A stretch of DNA of 64,000 bases from Pleurotus djamor (taxonomy: Eukaryota; Basidiomycota; Agaricomycetes; Agaricales; Pleurotaceae), in assembly GCA_029747585.1 (NCBI GenBank), contig JAPEVF010000109.1, positions 1-64,000 of the forward strand, written 5' to 3'. Under the pieces are notes generated by a model. It had not been told where the DNA came from. It saw only the letters and a list, made by a program, of their open reading frames with translations, and ran no database searches. Below are positions 35,674 through 47,981 of this stretch, piece by piece (within the stretch, counting starts at the first letter, position 1; every line of letters starts with the position of its first letter). Both the position numbers and the translations under genes were made by a program.

Positions 35674-36986
35674 CAGTCTGTGGACGAGGACCCTGCTTGA
35701 TCTCCACTAGATGCTGGACGGGGAGGAGTAAATGAGGTCTCCTCAAGGTGTTACGAGATGTACTACCTAGAAGTTTGGAGTGCTTCCTCCAGGCGAATTT
35801 GAATAATGACTCGAGGCTGGGAGTCTTGGCACCAGACAAGGGTACAGCCTGAATCGACGGCGAAGGCGACAGGATTCAGGATAGGGATGGTCCAAGCTGG
35901 GAAAAAGTGGACCGATGGTGGTGGTACAGAAACAAGAGGCAACGGCGTCTAATGATGTCAGGACTCGGCTGCTTGAAGTTGAACACAACAACCACCGTCA
36001 AAAGGCACTCATCATCAACTACGGCTCGAACCTGGTGGGCTGGAGGCTTTCAGGCTCGCATCGCATCGACGGGCCCTTAATTCGATTCTTGGAGTCAATA
36101 ACGATTATCTGTCTCGGTACCTCGCGTCAGTGTCGATGCCAAAACCCTCAAAAAATTTCCACTTGCTTCGGACAATCCACTCAGATCCACTCACGTAACG
36201 ACTTGGAAAAAATAAGCCTCTGTGCGGAGACGGCCTTGCTGACAGAGACCACGGACATTACTTCGTGCTGCGTTGGTCCACTGCACCGTTTTCCTGGTCA
36301 TAAGGTCTGGGGTGGCAGATAAGACAGGTTACGACACCATGCGGGACTCATGACTCTCGTCTACCACGTCCTGCATGCAACTGCAGGTTCCAGGGCTTGC
36401 CGCAACCGTTCACATTTGCCGATAACTGTGACATGTCGACATAGCCTCAACATTTGCTTCCGTTCGGCTATGGCGAATCTAGATGTTTGCTGCTTGGTGA
36501 CAAACTGCAGTCATCAGGGTTCTCGCTCGGGGACAGAGTCAGCTCAAGTCATGCGTGGTGGACAGGAAACGCAGGAGGGTCATTTCATGATCGGAAAGCT
36601 CCTCAGGTATCAATAGATCAATTTCCAACGGCTGCGTTTCTCAGCTAACGACTTGCAGCACGTCGCATACCAAGGCTTTCTAACACATGATGGCTTGACA
36701 GGGCCTTTCGTAAGACAACAATGCATGAATAATTCGGAGCGAAAAGGGCTACAAGAATTGATGAAATAAGGCCGATTTGCCTCTATAAATGATTGATTCC
36801 GCGATAGAACGCGGAAATTAAAGCAGGGGATATGAGAGGCCTATGAGGCCTGCGATGTTCTAGGCGTTTCTTAGTGGTAGAGTCTAGGGGAAGACCTAGG
36901 AGCCTCCTGATTGAGATCCATAGGCGCCCGACGACGTTCCGTGAGGATTAGTCATCACCGGGACGGAATTTGTGCCTCTTATTTCC
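35674..36986. other. Intergenic region before mtIF2
   Basis: 1.3 kb. Short open frames on both strands lack recognisable motifs. No repeat arms or RNA gene are seen. Confidence 0.45.
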
Positions 36987-39900
36987 ATGCATCGTCGTAG
37001 GGCGATTCAGGTAGCCCGGTCGCGCTATGTTCAGAGGCGGAGTGTGGCCACAGCAGCGCGTCTGAAGGTGCGCAAAAGTCTTCCTTCAAGCTGACAACTT
37101 TCTGACTTGGTTTACATGGCCATTTGTCGAACAGCCTGCTACATGGGATGAAGATTCTGTCCAGTCTCAGCCTTCGTTGGGCAAATGGGCCCCGGTTTCT
37201 CTGAATCAAGGCGGAACGACGGGGTCGCTACCTAGCTTAAACAAATGGGCAAGGCCACCGCCTGCTGAACCTGCTCACAGGGCTCGCGACTCTCAGTCAA
37301 TACCATTACCTCAATTCCGCATTCCTTCATCTCGCGAGACCAATGGAAGAATTAATGGCGAACGTATACCAGGATTTACACGTTCCCCTATAAATGACCC
37401 TCGGAATCAAGCAAATACGTCCAATTCTAATACTACTATATCTCCAGCCCGTAATTCCGCTCTGAGAGCCACGTCGCTCAGACAACAACCATCATCTGCT
37501 TCCTTGTCGAAATGGTCCACAAAACAACCCTCGAGGACTTTCGAGCCATCACAAGCCCCCGCGCTCCCATCTACCTCACAGCAAACTGGATCACGGTACG
37601 ACCAACAAAGGTCCCAGAATCGGCTTGACTCGCGATCAGAGCCAGCGCACTCTACGCGCAAAATATCTCAGGATGGATTGGCCCAAAATCTATCCAACCC
37701 TCGGACGAATGACTCGGCAAACCCTCGGGAGGATGAACGAAAGTCCCTTTTCAAAGTTCCTCGTGTCAATCAGAGCTCCAATGCAGATGCAAGCGGCAGC
37801 AAACCCCACAGAGTTTCTCGCAAAGATCGAACGTCGATACTCACGCATGGGAGCAAAGAAGCCTCCATCCCCTCGCACTCCCGGACATCTCCCAAGCACG
37901 TTGATACAGGGGCCAAAGTCAAACGGAAAAAACTCAATGTGCCAAAAGAGAAGCGCGTGTCTGCTGATGTGTACATACCATCGACAGTGTCCGTTGGCAC
38001 GTTGTCCAGGCTTTTAGGTGTAAAGCTAGGTATGGTCATATTCTCAGTTGGTTCCTTCTCACCAGATGGGATCTAACATTCACGTTCGTTCACAGAGGCC
38101 CTTCAGCGAAGGATGCGACATGCTGGCATGGGAGATGAATCTTCGTATGATCATGGTAAGCCAAGACTCCCTTTACCCTGCTACCCATTGTTCACGAAGG
38201 CACTTTTACAGTCCTGACATCCGATTACGCTGTACTCCTGGCCGAGGAATTTGGTCGGAATCCGATCGTAAACGATGAGGCTGCTTTTGACATCTTTCCC
38301 TCGTTCGTATCCACATACTTCGTTTATTCTTTCATGTCCTGATTGATCCATAGCCCAGTCCATGCCGATCCTTCCAACCTCCCCTCACGTCCACCCGTGG
38401 TAACTATAATGGGTCACGTAGACCACGGCAAGACGACCCTTCTCGACACGCTGCGTTCTGCTTCCGTTGCTAAAGGAGAAGCAGGAGGTATCACACAACA
38501 CATAGGAGCCTTTTCGGTACCAGTCTCCACCTCTGGCAGCGGCTCTGGGGCCCCACAGTCTATTACTTTCCTTGATACTCCAGGGCATGCTGCGTTTTCG
38601 GCGATGAGGGCTCGTGGAGCTCAAGTCACCGACCTTGTGGTTTTGGTAGTCGCAGCCGATGACGGTATCATGCCACAAACCAAGGAGGTTATCAATCTCG
38701 TCAAACAAGATGAGGGCAAAGTCGGTTTGGTTGTCGCTATCAATAAAGTCGATAAACCCGATGTCGATGTTGTAAGTGGTGATTAAACGTTGTTGTAGGA
38801 ATTCGGAACTGAACCCTTGATCAGGATGCTATTCAACGCGCCCTACTAGCGGAAGGTGTCCAACTAGAAGAATTTGGAGGCGACGTTCCTTCAGTCCAGG
38901 TCTCTGGGTTGACAGGACAAGGACTTCCGGATCTCGTGGAAACTCTGTCCGCCATGGCCGAGATGCAAGACCTGCGCGCAGAGCGCGACGGCCCAGTGCA
39001 TGGTTATGTGCTTGAGTCGAAGGTACAAAAAGGGCTCGGGTAATTAATATCATAACACTATTCGATGACACGCTCACTGAAACACGCCCTCTACTTAGAC
39101 CTGTCGCCACTGTCTTGGTTCTTCGTGGTTGTCTCAAACCTGGATCTCATTTACTCAGTGGCGTTCATCACGCGAAAGTACGCGTCATGAATGACCCTTC
39201 TGGTAAAACAGTCAAGGCAGCCTACCCTGGTAATGCTGTCATCGTTTCAGGATGGAAGTCTCTCCCAGATGCAGGCGACGAAGTCCTTCAAGGCTCGGAA
39301 AGCGATATCAAGAAGGCTGTTGTTAATCGGCAACGTCAGCGTGATTCGGAGGCATCGCTGGTAGATATGGAGGCTATCAATGCTAGTAGGAAACTCGAAC
39401 GTGAACGACGGGAGCAAGAGTTGGCTGCTTCAGGGAACCCGGAACTAGCACCCGTCACTGACGCTGAGGTTGAGGAAGGCCCCAAAATCCTCCGATTAAT
39501 CGTCAAGGGTGACGTTAGTGGGAGTGTTGAAGCTGTTGTTGGTGCAGTCGAGGGTATTGGCAATCACCTGGCTACAGTCAAGGTTGTGTCGTCTGGTGTT
39601 GGCGAAGTCACCGAGTCTGACGTCGTAATGGCCAAAGCCGTTGACGGTATGTTGTCTCTTTGCAGAATTTGACTGAGCCCTCTTCTTACACCGCGATATC
39701 TCCTTCAGGGATCATCGTTGGGTTCAACGTTACCACTCCGCGTCCGATTGAAGCACTCGCAGCTCAGAACGCCGTCCCTATATTGTCATCCGGGATTATC
39801 TATCGGTTGATGGACCAAGTCAAAGATCGGGTCATCTCTCTGTTGCCACCCATTATAGAGTCCAAAGTCACCGGCGAAGCTACCGTTCTACAGCTCTTCG

Positions 39901-40223
39901 ATATCCATCTCAAGGCCAAGGTTATCAAGAAAGTGGCCGGCTGCCGCGTCGTCAATGGTATCGTTGAGAGATCGAAAAATGCTCGGGTTATTCGCGATGG
40001 GGTGACGGTTCATGATGGTTCGTTTGATCTTTCCAAAGAGATGCTGGTTTACTAACCCTGTCGCTCCTTAGGGTCTCTGGATACGATGCGTTATCTGAAG
40101 AAGGACGTGACCGAAGTTCGTAAGGGTTCAGAATGTGGTATCAGTTTTGGTGGTTTCTCCGACCTCCGAGAAGGTGATTTAATCCAGATGTACGAAGTCA
40201 TAGAAAAACCCGCCACTTTATAG
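36987..40223 (+). CDS. Mitochondrial translation initiation factor IF-2
   Basis: GTPase that brings initiator tRNA to the mitochondrial ribosome. The first exon (36987-37067) encodes [19 protein letters not shown], a textbook Arg-rich mitochondrial presequence. It splices in frame to a long Ser/Pro/Arg-rich linker (37135 to about 38029). The G domain shows G1 [10 protein letters not shown]2 [11 protein letters not shown]3 DTPGHAAF, G4 AINKVDKPD and G5-region SGLTGQGL. Domain II ([14 protein letters not shown]), a charged helix ([16 protein letters not shown]), IF2 domain 3 ([14 protein letters not shown]) and the C-terminal beta-barrel (GTVHDGSLDTM-like) follow. It ends [14 protein letters not shown] with TAG at 40223. 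About eight exons. It converges on the CHORD gene with only 64 bp between stops. Confidence 0.93.
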
Positions 40224-40287
40224 ATGACATTAGATTTCTCGGTCGCTCAAGGTGTTCATTATTATTAGATTCATTTTGCTTTTAATT

Positions 40288-41694
40288 TCATCCCCGGGCC
40301 TGGTTTACAGCATCCAAGACTGTGTCCTTTCCACCGATTGTGCCAGTCCTTCCCCCCACCCCGAAAGTCAAGGCAATGTTACCGAGATTTTGGGTGGGTT
40401 TCTCCAGGATGGTCCAGCTACGCGTATCTTGTTTTTGGAGATTTAAGTCGACCTAGGGCACGTGTAAATAGGGCCAAAGATAGCGAGGGTGGTGAGTTAG
40501 ACAGACCTTTGTTCCTAGAATGTTGTAGCTCGAGCGCGCGGGGTCAATCGGTCCAAAAAGTTCAATTTTTCGAGAAAACCGTTTGGAGTGAGGAAGACAG
40601 AGATCCATCGTGACCTGTCACGAATTTTGAGTAAGAGTGCGTGTGAAGGCCGGGAAAGCTTGTACCTGGGTTTCTTCGAATTCAACAGTACTTTTTTCTT
40701 TGTCTACTTGTTTGGCGAATACAGACACATGAACTTTGTCAACGGTTTGATAGTGATCAATCCGACATATGACCTGCTCCTCGGCCTGTTGGGAAGCTCG
40801 TGAGCTGACATGACAAGCAAGGAATCGCGAATCCCGGGCAGAACGAACCATCGGAGTGGTTATTTTTGGGGCGAAAACATGACGACCCTTCTTACAACCC
40901 TCAATCTTCATGAATTCATCGAATTCGAGAACTCTCCGTTTGCAACAGAGGTATCCCTTCGAGAAGATGAACAGTTATTCGGCCTTTGAAAAAGTTCATC
41001 GTACCTTACTACCCTCTCTGAAAATGGGCTAAACGAAGGCGTGAATCAACCAAGAAATCATGCCAAGGGGTCATACCGCACCGGAGATGGATGGTAAGTG
41101 CAGATGGCGCCTTCGCCATCCCCACTTCTATTCAGAGCGTCACTAACAAAAGCAACACCGCAGCCCTTGCGTCTGCATCGTGTACCAGGACTCACAGGCA
41201 CACTGAGATCCTCCTCCTCCTCCTGAATGGGGGCGGGCGCGACGTCAGGAGCTGATGCCTGTTTTGGCTGACTAGAAGGTCCCATGGAGAAGATCTCCTT
41301 CCCGCCAGCCTCTGTTACGTGTAGTTTCGTGTTCGTTGTTGGCTTCTGAACCTCAACTGATGATGCAGCCACGGCATCATGACTATCGGTCTCCTCACAG
41401 CCCTGGTGTGTTCAGGTGAGCCAGATTATTCACCCCAATGATCAACAAAGATAAGTCACTTCAATCTTCATGAAATCATCAAAGTCTAGGACAGGCTTGT
41501 TGAAGCCTTGACAGCACGACCATGACTTCAATCCTTCATGGAAAACCTATGTTGATTATGCAGAAGTTTATCAGTCCAACTTGCATGATATCAGCGTGGT
41601 CTCAACGCACTGGAGCACCGGGATGATATACACAACGTGTATTTTGCCCAGAACTGAAATCCTTCTTGCATCCATTTCGCGAACAGCGAGGCAT
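40288..41694 (-). CDS. CHORD-CS domain protein (Hsp90 co-chaperone, CHP1/RAR1 family)
   Basis: Recovered by splicing seven exons: 41694-41611, 41546-41460, 41402-41082, 41028-41005, 40956-40666, 40614-40507 and 40452-40288. The result is exactly 359 aa. CHORD1 is MPRCSRNGCKKDFSSGQNTR, then [20 protein letters not shown] and DDFMKIEGC. An acidic linker (IQEEEEDL) leads to CHORD2: CRRKGCGVAF, CTYHPSPPIFREGSKGYLCC, EFDEFMKIEGCKKGRHVF. All zinc-binding Cys/His positions are present in both modules. The CS domain follows with ICRIDHYQTVDKVHVSVFAK, SRKIELFGPIDP and TRSWTILEK. Such proteins bind Hsp90/Sgt1 and act in client stability. An extra 45-nt intron in exon 5 is possible. One exon is only 24 nt. 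Confidence 0.9.
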
Positions 41695-43280
41695 TGCGAG
41701 TACGCAGGTTGATTGACAGTGGATCAAGTCTTCCGCTTCGCGTTCTCAATTCTTAGAAACTTGGATTTATGGATTATGTAATAACATCAGGCTCGGCTAT
41801 CTATACCAGCGACTGGGAGCTACTAGAATCTTCTGCGAATATTCTTTTGGGTGTTCTGGATGTTTGGGTGGGTAGCCATGCAGGCCATGTTCCGCAAATA
41901 TGCCAAAAGGCGTCAAATATATATCGTAAACTACACGAAGAGGGCTGGAGAGAGGCTGGCCCTTTCAGCTTAGGCCTGAGCCTTCGCGTAGAACGAAGTG
42001 TCATGTAAAGCAACAGCGTCCGGTGGCTCATGCACGCCCCTAGGATCGAGAGGAAATCAATGGCTTTGTAAGTGCTTCGGCCATATTGACCTGAATGCTT
42101 CCACCGAGTGGGGGCACTGGCGCAAACTTGGTGGATGTCGGATAGCAGCCAACGACGGAAATGAAAGTACAGAGTCACAAGAACTCCAATCACAACCCGG
42201 TACGAGTCCGTGGAATCGACAGAAAAAGCGGCTAGGCAGAGATCGTGAGGACTTTTCGCGCAGCGATCCTCACGGATCCGTCGATTTATGCCTGGGTCAG
42301 TCACATTTCCTCATGCCAAGCGCATGGATGACTTGCAGTGAGTCGTGGTCTTCATTCCTAGAAGGTAATAGTTGTCAATACCTGGGTAAGCAGACTCATT
42401 GATTGTTATTCGAGGCTAGCTTCACCGTGGATCTCGAAATCGGATTGGTTACATCCAAAAACACCGCGGTAAGCTGGCGTCCCACAGGGAGAGAGCCTGA
42501 GCATGCACGCACTTGACGGTGTGGGACATTTACTTTGCGCACCTCGGATGAGTGCTTGCCTAAGTCACTTTAAAGGACATGGAATGTACACTCTCAGCGT
42601 ATGGGAAGCCAACTATTGGGTGTAAGATCACTCCAAGAGTGATTCGAGTCGTTGACATTACTTTGCGGCACAAACAACTCGCGGAGAAGTGGAGATGCAC
42701 GAGGTCGGTGACCGTCGCCGACATGATTCGGTCTCGTCGTGAACCCGATGCCACAGAGAATTAGAAAGAGACATGCTGGGGCAAGTATCCTGACCGAGTA
42801 TGTTTTATTCCGTAAATATGCGGTGGTTATATATCAAACCACAAGGAGCGGTCAGCAAAAGACCTTGGCACATTAATGGGTGGTCGTACCATCGATTGGA
42901 AATTGGATGGGATTCCGGGACTGGCAAATATGTTGTACAGCCGCCACGCCGCAGAGCAACACGTAATCATGGGGGGCATTGATGTAGGACCAATGGACGA
43001 GAAGATATCGTCGAAAAGCGTGATGGGGAAAGAGTAGCCTCGTGTACAGGGTGCAGCAAATCGTCAGGTAACGGGGAGCTGAGGTATCCAAGCTCTCAAA
43101 AAAGCGCTNCGATACGAGAGCTTAGAGAACATTGTAGTAGATCATATGCGATGGAGTTGATGTTGATAACGGTTGAGAGCGGCCCAGTAAAGCGACGCAG
43201 AAGGCACCTACATCCTCGTAAAGCGTCAAAGGGTATCAAATGTCTGCAGAAATACGTACATGCACAAAGATACCGTCTGT
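41695..43280. other. Long intergenic region, no gene recognised
   Basis: 1.6 kb. The longest open frame (41801-42304, minus strand) reads without any familiar motif and is contradicted by open frames on the other strand. An N lies at 43109. Confidence 0.4.
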
Positions 43281-44553
43281 CTACGACAAGTTCGGACCGT
43301 AAGCCTCCCACACCAAAAATCCGACACCCCATGGACCAACCCGACCCAGCGTTCTGAGCATGGCTGACAGGCGCTTGTACTTATGGTGCGTACCGCTTGT
43401 GTGTTCATAGTGAACGGAGGCCGGATCGCGAAAGAGATAAAGAAACCCTTCCTCTTCAACCTTGTGGAGAAGGGCACGCCAGGGCGAAAACCTAGCACCA
43501 GGATGGACGACACTTTCTATTCTTACGACCCTCCGCGCGGCGTCCCAAGGACGACTAACGTACTCATACGCAAGGCCGGCAATAACTCCACCCGAGACCA
43601 GGGTAAGACCGCGCATAGTCCTTGGTACATGACGAGTGAAGGGAGCAGGCTGATCCTCGATGTCGGATTGATCTGACTTGTTCGCAAAGTCCCGCGACGC
43701 ACTCTCCACTTCTGTGGCCATACGTCGAGTGACATCGAAGACCGCAAAGAACGCCGCAAAACCTATAGGAAGAAACCAAGCATCTCAAGATCATGGATGA
43801 CTTAAAATCAGAATGATTGTTACCACAAGCATCCTTCGCGCATCCCCAGCCCCAACCTTCCCATCCTCTGCCTGCCATATCACGGACTTCTTTCATCCAG
43901 AAGCGCACCTGACGAACGTCTTGCATTGCCTGACGTTTGGTGGGAGGTGATGCGGGTTGGGAGTCTCTTACGCCTTTGAAGACTTCTTTCCATGCATGAG
44001 ACCAACCATGGCCACCGGTTCCTCCTTCGAAAATCAATCTCACATTTTCAGCTGGAGCTGCCACGACCGCTTGCGCTGCGCCAGAAGCTGCGCCAGCTGC
44101 TGCTGCCAGCAGGGTAGGGTGAGTTCCAAGGAAGGGTGACAAAGATACAGAAGCTTCCGAGTATGTTGTCCAAAGCACGGCACCCAGCACGGCATTCACC
44201 ATTACTGGAGGGATAAAGTGTTTCGGGATTATCCAATACTGCTCACGCCGTGAGTATGAAAGTAAAACTTAAGAATCTACCTACTTACACCGTGGTCCTT
44301 CACAAGAATCCTGAGATAGTTCAGGTCTAACGATGACCCTTGGTGCACAGCGAGCCCTTTGAGAGAGTGCCATCCGCTCACTAAGTAGAGCCCCATTTTC
44401 AGATTTCAAAGAAGCATATCCGTTAACTCGCGCTTCACCTTTCGAGGGCCGAAATAGACGAACAGGTCTCGAAAAGTAGAGTGTCAAACTTCGGGTGGCC
44501 GTTCTTGCCAGTGCGGCATACAAGTTACCAGCGTAGTCATCTACATTGGACAT
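43281..44553 (-). CDS. Mitochondrial-carrier-family-like protein
   Basis: ATG 44553 begins MSNVDDYAGNLYAALARTAT and SLTLYFSRPVRLFRPSK. Later exons give MVNAVLGAVLWTTYSEAS, a Gly/Ala-rich helix (LLAAAAGAASGAAQAVVAAP) and a carrier signature P-x-E-x-x-R (APAENVRLIFEGG). A splice at G|GT joins KDACG to FAAFFAVFDVTRRMATE. A second signature P-x-D-x-x-R occurs in SRPWDAARRVV. It ends AYGPNLS with TAG at 43281. These are degenerate forms of the inner-membrane solute carrier repeats. The protein is shorter than the usual three full repeats, so transport of a metabolite is only inferred. An upstream Met at about 44620 could extend it. Confidence 0.68.
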
Positions 44554-44846
44554 TAAAGTAAGTATGAGTCGATACAAAAGCGAAGAAGATGAACGAACTG
44601 GTATTCGATGGATCTTCATGGTTAGAAGATGAAGTCGGCATCCAAATGACCTCTGCCTAAAGTGGAAGGCGCGCTCATGCAATGAGCCCAAGCAGGGACA
44701 AACACCCCTTTGGCTCTACCTAGCCGTAGCGAACATGTAGAATCCTTTGACCCAATTTGACCGTGAATGGTTTAGAGATGCTTGGGTATACATAATGGAC
44801 GTATAATCGCCGTTGATTGAATAGAAAAAGCTAAACCTATATGTAG

Positions 44847-46232
44847 TTACATTAGATCCTGCAGCCTCGGACAACGAGAGATAAGATCTTTGAAAAACGG
44901 GAAGATGCCGATATACTGCTGAGAAGGAGGCGTTCTACAATGACCATATTCAATAGAGCGCGAGGCGATGTCAAACGAGAGACTTACGGCTGTCGTATGG
45001 CCAAGTGAATGTGATCAAGATACTCTTCCCCTGATACGTACAATGAGTTCAGGAGCCAGTTACGGGGGTCGCCTACGGGTGGTCGCTATGAGGGAGCTTT
45101 AGAAGAGGCGAGAGGGAAGGGTTTACCAGTATGGCTTCCAAAAATCATCGAAACTACCAATGACGTAAAGGACCTGGGCATTTATCAGTTTCTAGGCTTG
45201 CGAGGCGTGTATGTTTTGAAAAATGAGCCCGACCTTGAGGGAGTCGTGTTCGGTAGCCTGCGTCTGGGCCCAGTCGTAATAGATATGACGTGAACATCCA
45301 GCGGCCGAAGTTCCTTCCTGAGGGCATGTGATGCCACTTCTCTATGCCCTAGAGAGGCTAACGCCGACATTGAGCGACACGATGAAGGTAATGTTGAAGA
45401 CTTACTGTGAAATCCGCTGTCTTCTGAAACAAATATGACCCTTCCAAAGGACTTTGAGAGCATTGGGATGTAATCATTCAAGCATAAATATACATCGATC
45501 ACATCTCTTTGCACTTCTTTCTGCAATCGGTCAGTATCAAGATGAGATACCTCCGCAAACTCGGACACCGCTGGACGGGTTGGCAATAAGTCTGAGTCTG
45601 TGACTGAGCAGTCCGACGGCAAGCAGATGACACAGGAGAGCTTGAGCGAATGCTGGAAGCAGTACGCTTCGACCGTCTCGTAAACTCTCTTTCTGTTCAC
45701 TTCGTCATGAATGTTTGCTGTCATTGGCACGATTGAACCCCAAGATATACTTGGAGCCTTCTGTTTCATGAGGTGCCATGTCTTCAGGATCTGTTCGACG
45801 CATGATGGTAAGTAGGCTGCGTGCACATTGAAAATGATATCGTCTAACGCTAGGAATTTCAATCGAATCTTCGGCTGCAAACTTGGCCCCGAAGATGAGA
45901 AAAACGGTGTAGCCGAGCCGACAGAGGCTCAGAGCGACCTCTCCATCTGGAATGGGCCCTTCAGCATGCTTCAGTGAGATTTAATGGTGAAACGTACGGC
46001 TGCCGTCAGCGCTAGTAATTAAAATAGCGGTATTACGGGGTAGAGAAGGAACGGGGCCGGATTGATAAGTAGTGCCAAGCCAGTTGACGCAGGCATAAGC
46101 GGCTCGGATTATGGCACTAGCAAGGTAAAGCAGTATGGGCCCTAACCAAGCACGGATGCCTTGCATTAGAGGTCGTGCGGTTGAAGTTGCAACTTGTAGG
46201 GTCGAACGGCGCTGCATCTGATAACCACTCAT
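44847..46232 (-). CDS. SDR-like DUF1776-type protein, with an apparent frameshift
   Basis: The N-terminal part (ATG 46232) has a hydrophobic helix (ILLYLASAIIRAAYACVNW) and a nucleotide-fold-like strand (NTAILITSADGS). The next exon gives GEVALSLCRLGYTVF. After a one-base shift at a run of five A (45900-45904, plus strand) the frame continues SSSGPSLQPKIRLKFLALDD, IVPMTANIHDEVNRKRVYET and FGRVIFVSEDSG. SMSALASLGHREVASHALRK follows, like the DUF1776 group of short-chain-dehydrogenase-like fungal proteins. Removing one base from the run restores a single frame. C-terminal exons are partly inferred (VLYVIGSFDDFW, then NSLYVSGEEYLDH) with a stop near 44847. Function unknown. Confidence 0.52.
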
Positions 46233-46917
46233 ATAGGAGCTTTTATCACGTGCTTCAGGGTTTACTTCCGCGTTGTCTAGACTCTGTGTAATTCCAGTCG
46301 TCGACAATCTCACTCGGGGAAGTTTCAGTTGAAAGTCAATGCAATGCTTGTATGAACAGAGGAATGTAAGTAATTGGGGGCTTTCTCAGTTCCAAAGTCT
46401 GTAAGTACAATTTCATATGACTACATAGAGATTAAGTACTAAGTCATTGCTCCGTTGAAGATTAACAAGGCACCCCTCGATTATGACTGCCAACTAAATC
46501 TTATCTATTTCTCCTTAATTTTATCCCATAGAGAAATAGAGGGGTAGCTACGTGATCATGAAGCGAGTCAATTCATCCATAATATGGCTGCCTTAAAAGC
46601 GAGGCCAACCCTGAGGGCATCGAATGCACGAGGCTAACTCGACTTACTGACAAAACTATCCATGCCGCCACATTAAGTGTCGATCATCATGACCAAAGGC
46701 TTCTAAAAAGAACGCGATTGGAGGTGGCAAAAAAGGGTATCCAGATCTCATCAGGACATGATGTAGAAGATATATTGGGACGTCAAAATAGTATGACAGG
46801 CACACTATCTACAACAACGGGGTCGAAAGTTCAAAGTCGCGCCGCCAATACGCAAACAATGTCCATGGTAATTCTGGTCGCCCTCAGAATCAATCGTCAA
46901 GGGGCACCAAAGGAGGT
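46233..46917. other. Spacer between the SDR-like and Tudor-like genes
   Basis: 685 bases, AT-richer than the surroundings, with short open frames only. Nothing recognised. Confidence 0.45.
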
Positions 46918-47247
46918 TTAGTTTACTTTCGTAACGCCTCCGGCACTGCTTATAAGGGATTGAGAATCGCACATGGACAACGGGAGGCATTACCAGATCA
47001 CTCACGGAAGGTTGAGCGTTTTGCCACTGTCGTCTTTAATCACTAAGACCAGTGCTCCCTGGTATGATGAGTATGGGGGATAATTAGGCGTCCAGAAGAA
47101 CTTACGTCCGCTTGGACACTGGTCGATTGGACAGTGCCGTATACGACCTGGGAGTTGGATCCCCAGAAGAATACGCGTGATCCGGCCTAGGCGTGTGTCA
47201 GAGGACAGAAGGGGTTGGAAGGTAGATCTTACAGGGAATGCGTTCAT
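46918..47247 (-). CDS. 59-aa Tudor-like (HVA1-like) small protein
   Basis: Four exons: 47247-47233 (15 nt), 47186-47106, 47058-47006 and 46948-46918. Donors are GTAAGA, GTAAGT and GTGAGT; acceptors are CTAG, CCAG and ATAAG. The total is 180 nt and closes exactly to 59 aa. The protein reads MNAFPAGSRVFFWGSNSQ, VVYGTVQSTSVQAD, GALVLVIKDDSGKTLNLP, SAGGVTKVN. The pattern G-x-x-V-x-(aromatic)...YGTV...V-x-I-K-x-D-x-GKT...V-x-K-V resembles small fungal proteins with a Tudor-type barrel (hypervirulence-associated HVA1 type). Function of such proteins is unclear. A TATAAA lies about 60 bases upstream. The gene is divergent from LST8. Gene structure is well supported, the family call less so. Confidence 0.66.
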
Positions 47248-47305
47248 AGCCAAAATAGTGCAAAGAAGAGTTGTACTGTAGAGCTCCAAGTAGCTTGAGA
47301 TTCTC

Positions 47306-47311
47306 TTTATA
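47306..47311 (-). promoter_or_regulatory. TATA box of the Tudor-like gene
   Basis: TATAAA on the minus strand, about 60 bases before the ATG at 47247. Confidence 0.55.
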
Positions 47312-47981
47312 TGTCGTGACGAGCGGGTCGGCGATAGGCCAGACGTTGGAAGATGAAGGCGTATTAAATCACTGAAATATGTCGCTTACGCAAGGATAGA
47401 CGAAGGAGGAGTAGAGCCAGTCCATGGGGGCCAAGGGTTCAGCGATGCATCGTCGGCCACTGTAGTCAAACGAACGGGGCGGTGGTGTGAGGGTAGTAGT
47501 GTAGTATTGATCGAGCAAAGTAGCAGATTCTCGCATGGCTAGCAGATCTTGCCGGTCCTTTTTCCTAAACTATGAATCAAAGCCATTTTCACGTAATGAC
47601 CAACAAACCATTCGAAGACAATACGGAAGAATTAGAACCCACACATGCGCCCAGTGAGATCTGCGACATGAGGACTTCATGCTGGGAGACACAGCGCAAG
47701 AAGGATCCATGCAAAGAGATCTAGGTGATCCTCGGAAATTGGCAACGCGTATTTCTGCCACAGTGAGCATACTGGAACTGAACCTGGGGACATCGAAGCC
47801 AGAAGTGAAACAAATTGGAAACAAACTGCGAAGGCCAGGCGACTCAGGGGCGTCTCTTCGAGTTTGCGCAGGCTTGGTGTCACGTTGATCATCACGCGTC
47901 ACGCACCCTTCATCTGTGTTTCCGACCATCGAAATGCCTGCACCCTCTTTTAGCTCGAGAGGTGGTTCAGCTCGCCATGAT
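47312..47981. other. Divergent region between the Tudor-like gene and LST8
   Basis: About 670 bases. Open frames on the minus strand (47570-47992, and one reading through 47400-47570) have no recognisable domain and overlap the LST8 5' end. Treated as promoter, though a further small gene cannot be excluded. Confidence 0.4.

Noticed and set aside
36780..36920. Possible tRNA or small structured RNA
   Set aside because: Short complementary stretches are present, but no cloverleaf arms, T-loop or internal promoter boxes could be aligned.
40618..40911. Independent open frame on the minus strand
   Set aside because: It is the interior of exon 5 of the CHORD-CS gene (end of CHORD2 and start of CS), not a gene of its own.
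41058..41372. 104-codon frame ending in VRYDPLA as a truncated CHORD protein
   Set aside because: The last residues are read into an intron; splicing to the 24-nt exon at 41005-41028 restores a complete second CHORD.
41801..42304. 167-codon minus-strand frame
   Set aside because: No motif, and comparable open frames exist on the opposite strand; no splice context supports it.
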